From: Paenibacillus sp. FSL R7-0273
GTDB taxonomy: Bacteria > Bacillota > Bacilli > Paenibacillales > Paenibacillaceae
Length of the DNA stretch: 64,000 bases
Assembly (NCBI RefSeq): GCF_000758625.1
Contig: NZ_CP009283.1
Span: 3,855,501-3,919,500 of the forward strand
Direction: 5' to 3'
Shown here: positions 12,001-18,800 of the stretch, in pieces
Numbering within the stretch: position 1 is the stretch's first letter
How the letters are laid out: each line of letters begins with the position of its first letter
Notes under the pieces: generated by a model
Told to the model about the DNA's origin: nothing
The model's database searches: none
What the model saw: the letters and a program-made list of their open reading frames with translations, nothing else
Translations under genes and position numbers: made by a program

Positions 12001-12066
12001 GCCCGGCTGCAGGCTGGAGAGCTGAGCGAAGCAGAGGTGCAACAGTGGATGGGAGGGATACGATGA
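1..12066 (+). CDS. Trans-AT polyketide synthase (5'-truncated): (KS tail)-DH-KR-ACP-KS-DH-KR-ACP-KS-DH-KR
   Basis: The frame is open from base 1, so the start lies upstream; 4021 codons are visible. It opens in the post-KS linker (IAYTL..GR motif, about 10-57). Three DH domains follow, each with HxxxGxxxxPG (catalytic His codons 526, 5077, 9703) and a downstream HPxxxDG Asp motif. Three KR domains have Tyr at 2407, 7006 and 11644; the third cofactor loop begins PGG rather than TGG. There are two ACPs (Ser codons 2854 in GFNSI and 7474 in GLDSI) and two complete KS domains (Cys codons 3637 and 8278, both with HGTGT and NIGH). No AT occurs anywhere, which defines the trans-AT class. The protein ends after KR3 without an ACP, in a short helical tail containing a GELSEAEV motif; the missing ACP opens the next protein. 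Each module should add a malonate-derived unit and reduce and dehydrate it. The KRs of modules 2 and 3 lack the Asp marking B-type KRs; the first has it. Confidence 0.97.
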   Translation, partial: GDIAYTLSAGRSHFAERAAVIAPDLPGLAAGLQQKTDELSSGSHSATIGTGKKRGGPEDQRRLDERVIRLEAESGHTKEAFRTELEAIAGLYLEGCVCDWSVLYRDRPYFRIPLPTYPFRRDKYWLELKAAQPEQAAVANAGVLPLGPVLDSNCSTVHEQFFQKKLTGEEFYLNDHIVSGHKLLPGVVQLEMALSAAAASLPGVHVRSISDVVWSYPIQLDKGQASQTVQIHLYPGEEEQELSYEITSRAGDATVIHSRGRIAYSPEPCSASRLTLDIDKLSRGKMKLSGSQVYRKFRQHQLDLGPSFQSMTELLAGEAEAVAFIELPPHLQGSFTEFTLHPTIVDGILEAVIGLVSSNEKMEGEVALPYSFEKMEIYGELPANCVSYVRKLDSANGEQAFDVLLADERGQVLLKFSRFVLKVFYQGKQQRAEELCFGFEWQEEVTEGHTAVEGDIVIITGQEQLYQTIINQHPGKVYVVEPGTGYRRDNDRHYCINPGEKADYTRLLNELKLAGCTLQTILCDRHGDSGDMKSLAAGTYLSQLFLAQALMEALPKQPVRVIQTGLTEDLIPPELGALSGFNRTLSLENSRLQFSTLFMEKERTSELYRHVAGELGSKAAEVRYLQGTRYVRRPSEFVLPAQAGQQVSTGVLRRGAVYVITGGTGKLGMLVARHLAGKFAAKLALIGRSVLHPEQERQLDLLRSLGAEVLYVRADVSQEHEVQSAFSRIREAYGAIHGIIHTAGVTRDALIGVKDAAASAEVLAAKISGLVHLDEATRDDRLEFLAIFSSIAAITGNTGQSDYGFANAFMDYYAASRNSLADTGQRFGRTVSINWPLWKEGGMSVDDQTLLFFKNTIGLKPLESADGLACFEAALNSGCGQLLMLQGNRKKIRGILGLEGQNAERTAEASKADGDLPRKVQETVADLFCRLMKLASSAIHPDQDLSEYGFNSITFTDAANAVNDTFKVRITPAVFFEYPTVRALAGYLCEGYTAELTDYFGKSRTDIPAVEPAIDYWPAKEEEAVHAKRSWKSPEAGHTSARKREPIAIIGVSGAMPGSKDLDTFWEHLSRQKDLITEIPGSRWDYRELNRLLGGNKPVSSWGGFMEEADRFDPGFFNINPREADLMDPQQRIFLETVWSTIEDAGYKASALSGKKVGLFVGVSTNDYSTILQDNDIEIEAYSSTGSSHCVLANRISYLFNFRGPSEPIDTACSSSLVAVHRAVESILSGDCDQAIAGGVNVIAAPTLHISFSRAGMLSPDGRCKTFDQSANGYVRGEGTGAVLLKTLSQAEADGDYIYAVIKGTAINHGGKVSSLTVPNPKAQTEVLVEAYGKAGFSPDTIGYIEAHGTGTSLGDPVEINALKSAFKELHQQHGMPMTRKQYCGLGAVKTNIGHLEAAAGIAGILKVVLAMKHRTLPGNVHFNALNPYIELEDSPFYIMEHTQEWNQIGDAPRRAGISSFGFGGVNAHVVLEDYNPEFAGAPGNGSRNVIVLSAKTKVQLREKARRLAAYVAINGEKRALTLHNIAYTLQTGREDMAERIAFAVSDTKELVRQLAGYADHPEQAPVFHGHVPVSGANASVQALDVAANGSESAQPGDTENLEMLMERWLTGINVDWSPLYVRQKGQRIPLPVYPFAREICWARKENRLIAPKLAPAEAVTALHPMVDSNVSTMEEEKFRKTLRLEQFFLKDHIVGGKVLLPGVAYLEMVRAAAASAGIVPVTGLSKIRWIKAIELESDRKDVFITFELTDQHEVEFQVFSESGSARILHSTGKVLKEAPAAGGCIDPDSIKARSTSVLGHAECYDHIFKNVGFAYGPAFKVTQQAYCSELEGLSELSLPGYLEPEYGDYELHPSLIDGAVRSVSWVGNRTDGDLTLRVPFALDRMELLGTVPKQCYAYARPSEGTAGTDDEGTRKYDIQIAGIDGQVVVRLLGFSIKQFNSISTGDQSQPELRLYAPEWVETPVAEATAVPEALLILGSPALAVQLRRQAAAIGIQENRCILVHSGTGYAEADNGDFTIHPGSEEDYRQVLNAVTRRGLSVSHILHAWNVQSGKHAAQHSSVENKEMLNHGLYSLLNLLKAAPQKDNSRIRCLYAFSGADSQQLPLHEMAAGFARSIAADHPLFQLSLIRMDSGTEKREGELLLKELLLPQPANGTEIKLDGTGRWTRKLTVQAPLHDGEESRLVPGGVYIITGGTGALGMIVASKLAARYGARLVLAGRQEADESVRTKLKQLRDLGAEAVYVRADAADSGDAERLITQAKASFGRINGIIHCAGIGETLKAAGSSTEGFSRILAPKVDGTLNLDLASSGETLDLFILFSSTSAEIGDTGAGSYAAANAYMDRYALYRNRLAAEHRRSGHTVSINWPLWKDGRYRMEAAQEQALASYYGMLPLDSDTAFSILESALKQQAAQIFIGYGDQRKIARTLGITAHVTAVVENHTSFMETAAGESIALEEPLQDYLTTLLAKTLGISKERFNADSLLDAFGLDSIMILELNEALQQEFAGLPNTLFYEFNTVAALAGYFMKHYPAQLAAMFQPVQAYATTAAAVNQTAAVADKAPEALPVGRFRPKPAAPLSAERASLANQQMDIAVIGMDGRFPMAGSVSELWENLKDGRDCITEIPPDRWDYTRDYDAEKGKKGKIYTKYGGFIDDVDKFDPLFFQMTPRDAELTDPQERLFLECAYHTVEDAGYTRERLARSKVGVFVGVMYGHYQLIGTEGYAAGNLVAPNSSFASIANRVSYLFNFQGPSMAVDTMCSSSLTAIHLACESIRSGESDAAIAGGVNVTIHRNKYVFLCSQRFASSEGKCRAFGEGGDGYVASEGVGAVLLKPLHKAIEDGDHIYGVIKGTAVNSGGKTSGYTVPNPNAQAAAIAEALRKSGVHPRTITSLEAHGTGTSLGDPIEIAGLSKAFGHYTEDRQFCSISSVKSNIGHLESAAGIASVAKVMLQMKHKMLAPSIHTDELNSGIRFEDTPFYVQRSLERWEESPGLGARRAGISSFGAGGANVHLIAEEFVPGQAPIELGGKQLIVLSAKNADRLTEKVRDLHRFLSQPLDKEYTLSNIAFTLGTGREEMEERLAIVAESPDELKAALQSVLDGVSLENVYKNNTFAALESGAAFIGNTPEDQAYIASLAAKNRLERIARLWVLGAPLDWGLIYGDHRLRRVSLPLYPFAKERYWLESANSGRPGAAGGAAEKQAVSALHPLLDSNVSTLREQKFRKRLAVSEFFLRDHVVNGQILLPGVAYIEMARAAGEIAGEAQVTAVKDIVWLKPVVMAEDFKELEIVLEPAGNGVRYEISSGGEEAVVHSRGTLAFEEDALTEAERRFDLDAIRRRCLTRRNRQECYGRIFKNIGFDYGPSFQVTDEVLSGELETLARLSLNETYRDTLHEFVLHPALLDGAVRSVAAGRDEDGRATHIPFSLGSTRIFAAIPSECYVYTRVKEQPGDNNQGLNIFDISITDLEGRELVRLEDFIVRPFGGKTERTQPEELLYYTPLYEQEPLVPGTAAGPRNLLVFAERKTDILPGGKLPDGADACIWVTPGGEYRGCDGNSLVINPSNEEDYGRMLKELRDIGFYPTHVLHRWAYAEAPVSAEDLNAGQMDGMVEKMLQYGALSVVYLFKAYMHVYGQQPLKLLFAYNGEPGSFTALHEMVGGFAKSIITLHHKFQIISVSADHAAWTGNHQNGVFYQELFSSMGTGQTEIRYEDGKRLVRKIKPLVPETDSLEPLPLKERGVYLIPGGTGALGMIFAKYLARRYRANVICAGRQPANPRTEAFMNELGQLGGTGLYLQADISSTTEVEAVMKQIAGRFGRLDGIIHCAGTGASLPVTESDRETAHSVMSAKVQGLLNLDLLSRVFDPSLLVLFSSISVELGDLGIGYYAMANSFMDRYARIRNSLAAQGKVNGRTLSINWPLWSGGGFEIPESESAFYSTYLGMKTMEEEAGVAAFEVLMCGLTEAGSVIVAAGNKKKIGQAFKLEASRPGLAADLENKDAIVNMLARLQAGELSEAEVQQWMGGIR

Positions 12067-15000
12067 AAGGCGCCGACCTTGAGATAAGCAGCATCCTGAA
12101 GATGATCAAGCAAGGGGAAATGAATCCGGAAGAGGGCTATTCATTGATTCAGAAGCTGAGAAACGGAGCCTCTGCACAGTCTGATTCAACTGCGTCTGAT
12201 TCGAAGCAGTCCGGCGAAGCCGGCACCGGGAATGAACAAGGGCTGATGAGCTATACCGTCCATTATTTGAAGCGACTGCTCTCAGAGGTAATTGGTCTGG
12301 ACCCGGACAGGATCAAGGCCAAACAGAGTCTGGAGGATTACGGCGTGGACTCCGTAGCCATTATGGAGATCAACGCGCTGCTCGATAAGGATTTTGCCAG
12401 CCTGCCTAAAACGCTGATGTTTGAATACGGAAACCTTCATGACCTCGCCGTGTACTTTGTACACAATCACCGGGAGCAGCTGGAGGATATGTCCGGTACC
12501 GGCGGACAGCAGCCGGAGAAGCTTGCCGCTTCTGTGTCTGAGAGCCCCCCGGTACAAGTAAAGACTGAAGAGCCAAAGCGGTTCAGAACCTTTACCGAGC
12601 CGGCCAAAAAACGGATTCCTGAGGATGGGCGTCCAGTGGAAGGGCGAACTGCTGCGAAAAAGGATGACGGCATTGCCATAATCGGCATCAGCGGCGCTTT
12701 TCCCAATGCCAGGAATCTGGACGAGTTCTGGAGCAATCTGAAGAATGGCGTGGATTGCATTTCGGAGATTCCGGCGGAACGCTGGGATCACAGCCGTTAT
12801 TACGACCCGGAGAAGGGCAAGAAAGGGAAGGTCTACAGCAAATGGGGCGGCTTCATGGATGAATACAACTGTTTTGACCCTTTGTTTTTTCAGCTGACGC
12901 CAAGGGATGCCGAGCAGCTTGACCCGCAGGAGCGGCTGTTCCTGGAATGCGCACACAGCGCCATCGAAGACGGCGGCTACACCCGCCAATCGTTGTGGAA
13001 TACCAAGACAGGCGTGTTTGTCGGCGTAATGTACGGTCATTACCAGCTGTTCGGCGCAGAGGAAACGGCTAAAGGCAATACGATGACCCTCAGCTCCTCC
13101 TACGCTTCCATCGCTAACAGGGTGTCCTATTTCTTCAACTTTGGCGGCCCGAGTATTGCACTTGATACCATGTGCTCCTCGTCGCTGACTGCGCTGCATC
13201 TGGCCTGTGAGAGCATTTACCGCGGGGACAGCGAGCTGGCCATCGCAGGCGGAGTGAATGTAACCATCCATCCCGATAAATATCTGTTTCTCTGCAACCA
13301 GCGTTTTGCTTCCAGTGAAGGCAAATGCCGCGCTTTCGGCAGCGGGGGAGACGGTTATGTGCCGGGCGAAGGGGTTGGGGCGCTGCTGCTCAAGCCGCTC
13401 AGCAAGGCGATTGCGGACGGAGATAATATTCATGGCATCATCCGGGCTTCATCCATCAACCATGGGGGGAAAACCAACGGCTATACCGTCCCCAACCCGA
13501 ATGCGCAATCCGGTATTATTGCCGAGGCCTTGCGCAAATCGGGGATTCATCCCCGGTCCATCAGCTACATTGAGGCACATGGAACGGGAACCTCGCTGGG
13601 CGATCCGATTGAAATCAGCGGGCTGACCAAAGCGTTCAGAAGCTACACTGCGGACAAACAGTATTGCGCGATCGGCTCGGTCAAAAGCAATGTGGGGCAT
13701 TTGGAATCCGCCGCAGGCGTCGTTTCCATTATCAAAGTGCTGCTTCAAATGAAGCACAAGCAGCTCGTGCCCTCCCTGCATTCCGAGGTGCTGAACCCGA
13801 ATATCGCATTCGAGGATACGCCGTTCTACGTTCAGCGCAAGCTGGAAGCATGGAAACCTGCGGTGACCGGAGAAGGGACGGCCCGGAGGGAGGAGCCGAG
13901 ATATGCATCGGTCAGCTCCTTTGGCGCCGGAGGAACGAATGTGCATCTTATCCTGGAAGAGTATGTGCGCGAAGAGCGTGCAGCCGCGCCAGTATCGGAC
14001 CGGGAAGCCGGAAAGCAAATGTTCATCCTATCGGCCAAAAACAAGGACCGTCTGAACGCTTACGCCAGGCAGATGCTCCGGTATATCGAAGAACGTACCG
14101 GCCGCAGCCAAACGGCGGCTGCAAAGAGTCCGGCAGACCTCAAAAAATATGTGACCGCCGATATCACCGCGTGCCTGCTGGAATCCGCCGTCCTGCCGCA
14201 GCAGATCAGCACCATGGAGAGCATTGAAGAGTACGGTCTTTCCATCGAAGAATGGATTGCTGCAACCGAGAAGATCTTTGATCTTTATCCGGTCAGGCTG
14301 CCTGCGGCACTGCTCACAGACGGCGGGACGATTGATGATATTGCCGGTTACCTGCTGGAACAGCTTGGCAGCGAAATTGCCCGCAATTACCGGCAGCCGG
14401 AAACCCTCCTTCAAGAAACCGGGGAGGAAGAATCCTTCATGAATTTGAAGGACCTGATTTACACGCTTCAGACCGGACGGGAGACGATGGAGGAGCGTCT
14501 GGCGATTATTGTATCGGACACTGCTGATCTGAAAAAGAAGCTGGAGCAATTCCTGGCTGGCAAAAAGGGCGCTTCCGACATATTTACCGGAAATGTCGGC
14601 ACCGGCGGCGAAATCCGCGACGTGTTCGCGGAGAATGAGGAAGGCGAAGCCTTTCTACTGTCGCTCGCGCATTCCGGCAAGCTGAACCAGCTCTGCAGGC
14701 TATGGACCTCCGGCGTCCCTTTCAACTGGAAGCAGCTCTATCCCGGAGCCTCACCGGCAAAAATCTCGCTGCCGACCTATCCGTTCGACCGCACCCGCTA
14801 CTGGTTCGATAGGACGGAGGCGCTCCCTGGCGGTCCGGGTGCAAAAGCGGAGGCGCTGAATGCCGTTATCGATTCCAATGAATCTGTATTCGAGGAGCAA
14901 TGCTACAAAAAGACACTGACTGCACAGGACGCGTATCTCCGCGATCATGTGGTTCAGGGGCGCATGGTGCTTCCCGGGGTGGTCTATCTGGAAATGGCCT

Positions 15001-15839
15001 GGCGGGCAGCTAAGCTGGCGACCCGTGAGTGGACCCTGCAATCTCTAACCGATGTGAAATGGCGGAGAACACTGGAGCTTCCGCAGGGCAGTGAAGCGCA
15101 GGAAGTGTATGTAGGGCTGGTTCCGGAAGAAGAGGGGATTGGCGCAAGCATTTATTCTGTGAACGCCGCGGGTCTGCGGACGGAATACTGCACTTGCACA
15201 CTTCGCTATAGCAGCGGCGAACAGGAAAAGCCGGAGGAGAACACACCGGAGGCGCTGGATATCGGCCGGCTGATCTCATTGGCAGAGGCCAGCCACCTGC
15301 AGGAGGAGTGTTACCGGACCTTTGCGGAGCATGGCATGGATTACGGCGCAAATCTTAGAGTAATCGACATGCTCTACAGCGGAAAATCCGGAACGCTTTC
15401 CAGGCTGCATCTTCCGGAGCCTTCACAGCTCCCCCTCGGGGAGTTTGTAATTCATCCGGGCTTTGCCGACGGAGCGATGCAAACCGCGCTGTATTCGGTG
15501 CTAGGTGATGGCGGGCAAAAAGGAACCTTCGTTCCATTCTCCTTGGAGTCAGTGACCGTGTATGGCCCTTTGACACCGGTCAGTTACTGCCATGTGAGCC
15601 CTGTCTCCACTGAAGAAGGCATGCAGTTTGACCTTCTGCTTATGGATGAAGCAGGCAAGCCCGCGATCCGCTTCCAGTGTCTGTCGGGCAGGGACCTGGC
15701 CGGAGCCCAAACCGGCCGCCCGGCGGTGAACCCGGGAGCTGCCGCAGGCACCTATGATCTCCTGGATCAGATGCTGACCAGGCTGCTGGAGGGAGAGGCT
15801 GGAATTGACGAAGTCGAAAGAATGCTGGAGGGAATCTAA
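12063..15839 (+). CDS. Trans-AT polyketide synthase: docking-ACP-KS[ACP-like insert]-DH-docking
   Basis: I place the start at the ATG of an ATGA overlap with the preceding stop, with GGGAGGG upstream, giving 1258 aa; a frame-compatible ATG six codons earlier is less likely. Residues 1-33 form a helical docking-like segment (GEMNPEEG). An ACP follows (GVDSV, Ser97) that completes the last module of the preceding protein. The KS has Cys371 in a DTMCSSS motif, HGTGT and NVGH. Between the KS body and the usual IYTLQTGR linker sits about 95 extra residues resembling a degenerate ACP (listed separately). The DH has HVVQGRMVLPG (His962) and HPGFADG (Asp1136), so it looks competent. The protein ends in a second helical tail (GEAGIDEVERML), and the KR of this module opens the next protein. 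It is therefore the central part of two split modules and should supply one condensation and one dehydration. Confidence 0.96.
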   Translation: MKGADLEISSILKMIKQGEMNPEEGYSLIQKLRNGASAQSDSTASDSKQSGEAGTGNEQGLMSYTVHYLKRLLSEVIGLDPDRIKAKQSLEDYGVDSVAIMEINALLDKDFASLPKTLMFEYGNLHDLAVYFVHNHREQLEDMSGTGGQQPEKLAASVSESPPVQVKTEEPKRFRTFTEPAKKRIPEDGRPVEGRTAAKKDDGIAIIGISGAFPNARNLDEFWSNLKNGVDCISEIPAERWDHSRYYDPEKGKKGKVYSKWGGFMDEYNCFDPLFFQLTPRDAEQLDPQERLFLECAHSAIEDGGYTRQSLWNTKTGVFVGVMYGHYQLFGAEETAKGNTMTLSSSYASIANRVSYFFNFGGPSIALDTMCSSSLTALHLACESIYRGDSELAIAGGVNVTIHPDKYLFLCNQRFASSEGKCRAFGSGGDGYVPGEGVGALLLKPLSKAIADGDNIHGIIRASSINHGGKTNGYTVPNPNAQSGIIAEALRKSGIHPRSISYIEAHGTGTSLGDPIEISGLTKAFRSYTADKQYCAIGSVKSNVGHLESAAGVVSIIKVLLQMKHKQLVPSLHSEVLNPNIAFEDTPFYVQRKLEAWKPAVTGEGTARREEPRYASVSSFGAGGTNVHLILEEYVREERAAAPVSDREAGKQMFILSAKNKDRLNAYARQMLRYIEERTGRSQTAAAKSPADLKKYVTADITACLLESAVLPQQISTMESIEEYGLSIEEWIAATEKIFDLYPVRLPAALLTDGGTIDDIAGYLLEQLGSEIARNYRQPETLLQETGEEESFMNLKDLIYTLQTGRETMEERLAIIVSDTADLKKKLEQFLAGKKGASDIFTGNVGTGGEIRDVFAENEEGEAFLLSLAHSGKLNQLCRLWTSGVPFNWKQLYPGASPAKISLPTYPFDRTRYWFDRTEALPGGPGAKAEALNAVIDSNESVFEEQCYKKTLTAQDAYLRDHVVQGRMVLPGVVYLEMAWRAAKLATREWTLQSLTDVKWRRTLELPQGSEAQEVYVGLVPEEEGIGASIYSVNAAGLRTEYCTCTLRYSSGEQEKPEENTPEALDIGRLISLAEASHLQEECYRTFAEHGMDYGANLRVIDMLYSGKSGTLSRLHLPEPSQLPLGEFVIHPGFADGAMQTALYSVLGDGGQKGTFVPFSLESVTVYGPLTPVSYCHVSPVSTEEGMQFDLLLMDEAGKPAIRFQCLSGRDLAGAQTGRPAVNPGAAAGTYDLLDQMLTRLLEGEAGIDEVERMLEGI
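14127..14415 (+). other. Degenerate ACP-like domain inserted in a ketosynthase linker
   Basis: In the other KS domains here, about 30 residues separate the VLSAK strand from the IAYTLQTGR helix. In this one the gap holds an additional segment of about 95 residues with the outline of a carrier protein: a helical start, SIEEYGL where ACPs read LEEYGLDS, a central helix, and a DDIAGYLLEQL-like last helix. The Asp before the attachment Ser is absent (YGLSIEEW), so phosphopantetheinylation is doubtful. The assignment rests on pattern by eye only; a structural, non-carrier role is equally possible. Confidence 0.6.
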
Positions 15840-18800
15840 ATGAGATCAATTATTGAAGGGATCGCCAGCGGGGCTATCACCAAAGAAGAAGGCCTCCGGC
15901 AGATCGCTGCACTGAAGCAGCAGCATACACAGGATCTCCTGTATTTCACCCGGAATTTGACGGAACAGCCGCTGACGGAAGGCGGGGTGAACAGGCTTGG
16001 CCATGTACTGGTGCTGGCGGCGGACAGCCTACTCCGTCCGCTTCTGCAAAACGTCTTTGCCTCCGCGGCTTCTTCCTTTACACTCGTGACGGCAGAAGAA
16101 TTGGGCGGCGGAGACGGCATTGGTCTTCCTTCCACACGGATCGGCGATGAACACGCCTATGTCAGGCTGCTGGAGACATTGGAGAAAAAGGGCCAGTTTC
16201 CCGGAAGCATTCTTCATCTACTGTCTCAGGAGGAGGTCTCCGGCAGCAAGCTTGAGGAAGGCATGGAAAGCGGCATCTATTCCGTATTTGCACTGACCAA
16301 GGCGGTTTTGTCTTTTAAAAAACGCTCTAAAACCAGCCTCCTGTTCCACTATAAAGAAGGTCCGAACAGCTCCGTCCATGCGGCGCTTGAGGCTTTTGCC
16401 AAAAGTGCCATGATTGAAAATCCCGGCCTGCTGTTTAAAGCGGTCTCGACCGATCATGGCCGGGCTGACTTTAATGCTCTTTCGGTTCAGCCGCTGCTTC
16501 AGGAGCTTAGCCATATGCAGGACGGCTTCCGCGCCGTCCATTACCGGAACTCCCGCCGTTTTGTTCCGCAGCTGCTGCGGCATGAAGCGCCGTCTGCCGC
16601 CACTGCGCCGCCATCGGCTGCAACGGACCGTCCTGCCTATCTGATCACCGGCGGCCTGGGGGCGCTCGGCTACATGCTGGCTGGACATTTGGCAGAATCG
16701 CGGCAGGCTGACCTCATCCTGACCGGACGCTCACAGCTGAGCGAGGCGGGTGAACGGAAGCTGGACGTTCTTCGCAGAGCTGGAAGCCGGGTTATGTATA
16801 TGGCCTGCGACACGGCCAGCCAAGCGGATCTGGAACAGCTGCTCACCGCAGCCAAAGCCCGTTTTTCCCGCATGTACGGCATCCTGCACTGCGCCGGGGT
16901 GACGGAGGATGCTTTTATTCTCCGCAAAACCCGGGAATCTATGGCAAAGGTGCTTGCTCCAAAGGTTGCCGGAACGGTCAACCTGTACCATACGTTCCGC
17001 AATGAGCCGCTGGATTCTATGATACTGTTCTCCTCCATTTCCGCTGTAATCGGGAACATGGGGCAAAGCGATTACGCTTATGCCAACAGCTTTATGGACT
17101 ATTTCGCAGTTGAGAACCGGGGCTCTGCCCCGTTTAAACTGATTTCTGTCAACTGGCCGCTGTGGGAAGAGGGCGGCATGGCAACGACGGCGGACAGTCT
17201 GGAGATTCTCCGCAAGAACCTGGGCATCTTGCCGCTTCCGACCGGGCAGGGACTGAACGCCCTGGATGGGATCGGAAGGGGCTTGAATGAGAATACCCTT
17301 GTGCTGTACGGCGATGCCGTAACAATTGAGGAAGCCATCAGTAAAATGAACACTCCGGCACAGCCGGGCGGCCAGGAGAATGTTAAGCCGCCGGCGGAAG
17401 AGCCGGCTCCGCAGATGGACATTTCAGCACTGAAGGAAGGCGCTGAGCAGTTTCTAAAGCAGATTTTTATCAAAGTGACCAAAATCCCGCCTCATGCGCT
17501 GGGTCTTGATGATTCCTTTGAAAAAATCGGTTTTGATTCCATCATGGCGATGAGCATGAATGAGGAGCTTGAGGCGGTCTTCGGCGAGCTGTCCAAGACG
17601 CTGCTGTTCGAGCACCAGACCTTGCGGGAGCTTGGAGAATTTTTCGCGGAGCATCATGCCGCAACTCTCGGCAAGGTGATCAAACCGCAGGCGACCGGGA
17701 AAGCGGCGGCCAGCGGCTCTGGAAACCGTCAGGCTCAGCAGCCGCAGTTCCCGCAGCCGGGCAAGCCGCAGCTTCACCGCAAGGGAATGCCTGCTGCCGG
17801 CCCGTCGCCAAAGCCGGCGAACCCGGAGCGACTGCCGAGCACACAGGATATCGCCATCGTCGGCATCAGCGGAAAATTTCCGATGTCGCCCGATCTGCAG
17901 ACGTTTTGGGACAATTTGCTCAGCGCGCAGGACTGCATCACCGAAATTCCCGCAGACCGCTGGAGCATTGATGAATTTTATACCACGGACAAGAATGAGC
18001 TTGGCAAAATGTACTGCAAATGGGGCGGCTTCCTGGAGGATGTCGACCGCTTCGATGCCTTGTTCTTTAATATATCGCCGCGTGAGGCGGAAATTATGGA
18101 CCCGCAGGAACGGCTGTTTCTGGAATGCGCCTACAGCGCTATCGAGGATGCCGGATATACCAGAGATACGCTGGGCAGCCGCAGGGTCGGTGTTTTCGCC
18201 GGGGTCATGTACGGCCAGTACCAGCTGCTGGATGCAGAGGTCGACGGACGCAAAATCGCCCTATCCTCGGTCTATGCTTCCATTGCAAACCGTGTTTCCT
18301 ACCATCTTAATCTGAACGGGCCGAGTATCGCACTGGATACGATGTGTTCCTCTTCACTGACATCAATCCATCTGGCCTGTGACAGCATCCGCAGGGGGGA
18401 GAGCGATTGCGCCATTGCCGGGGGCGTGAACGTTTCGATCCACCCTGACAAGTACATATTCCTCAGCCAGCAGAAATTTGCCGCCAGCGACGGGCGCTGC
18501 CACAGCTTCGGTGAGGGCGGGGACGGCTATGTGCCGGGCGAAGGCGTCGGCGCTGTACTGCTGAAGCCGGTGGATCGCGCGGTCAGCGACGGTGACCACA
18601 TTTACGCAGTAATCAAGGGCAGCTCCATCAACCATGGCGGTAAAACGACCGGCTATACCGTACCCAATCCGGCTATGCAGGGTGCAGTCATCCAGGAGAC
18701 GCTTCAGGCAGCGGGCGTTCATCCCCGTACAATCAATTATATTGAGGCGCATGGAACGGGAACGTCGCTGGGCGATCCGATCGAGGTCAGCGGCCTTGTC

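Noticed and set aside
12282-13433. Long open frame on the - strand (383 codons)
   Set aside because: It lies wholly under a PKS ACP-KS region on the + strand and shows no recognisable domain. Similar long antisense frames occur under other PKS genes (for example 27191-28177 and 35149-36222) and reflect codon bias.
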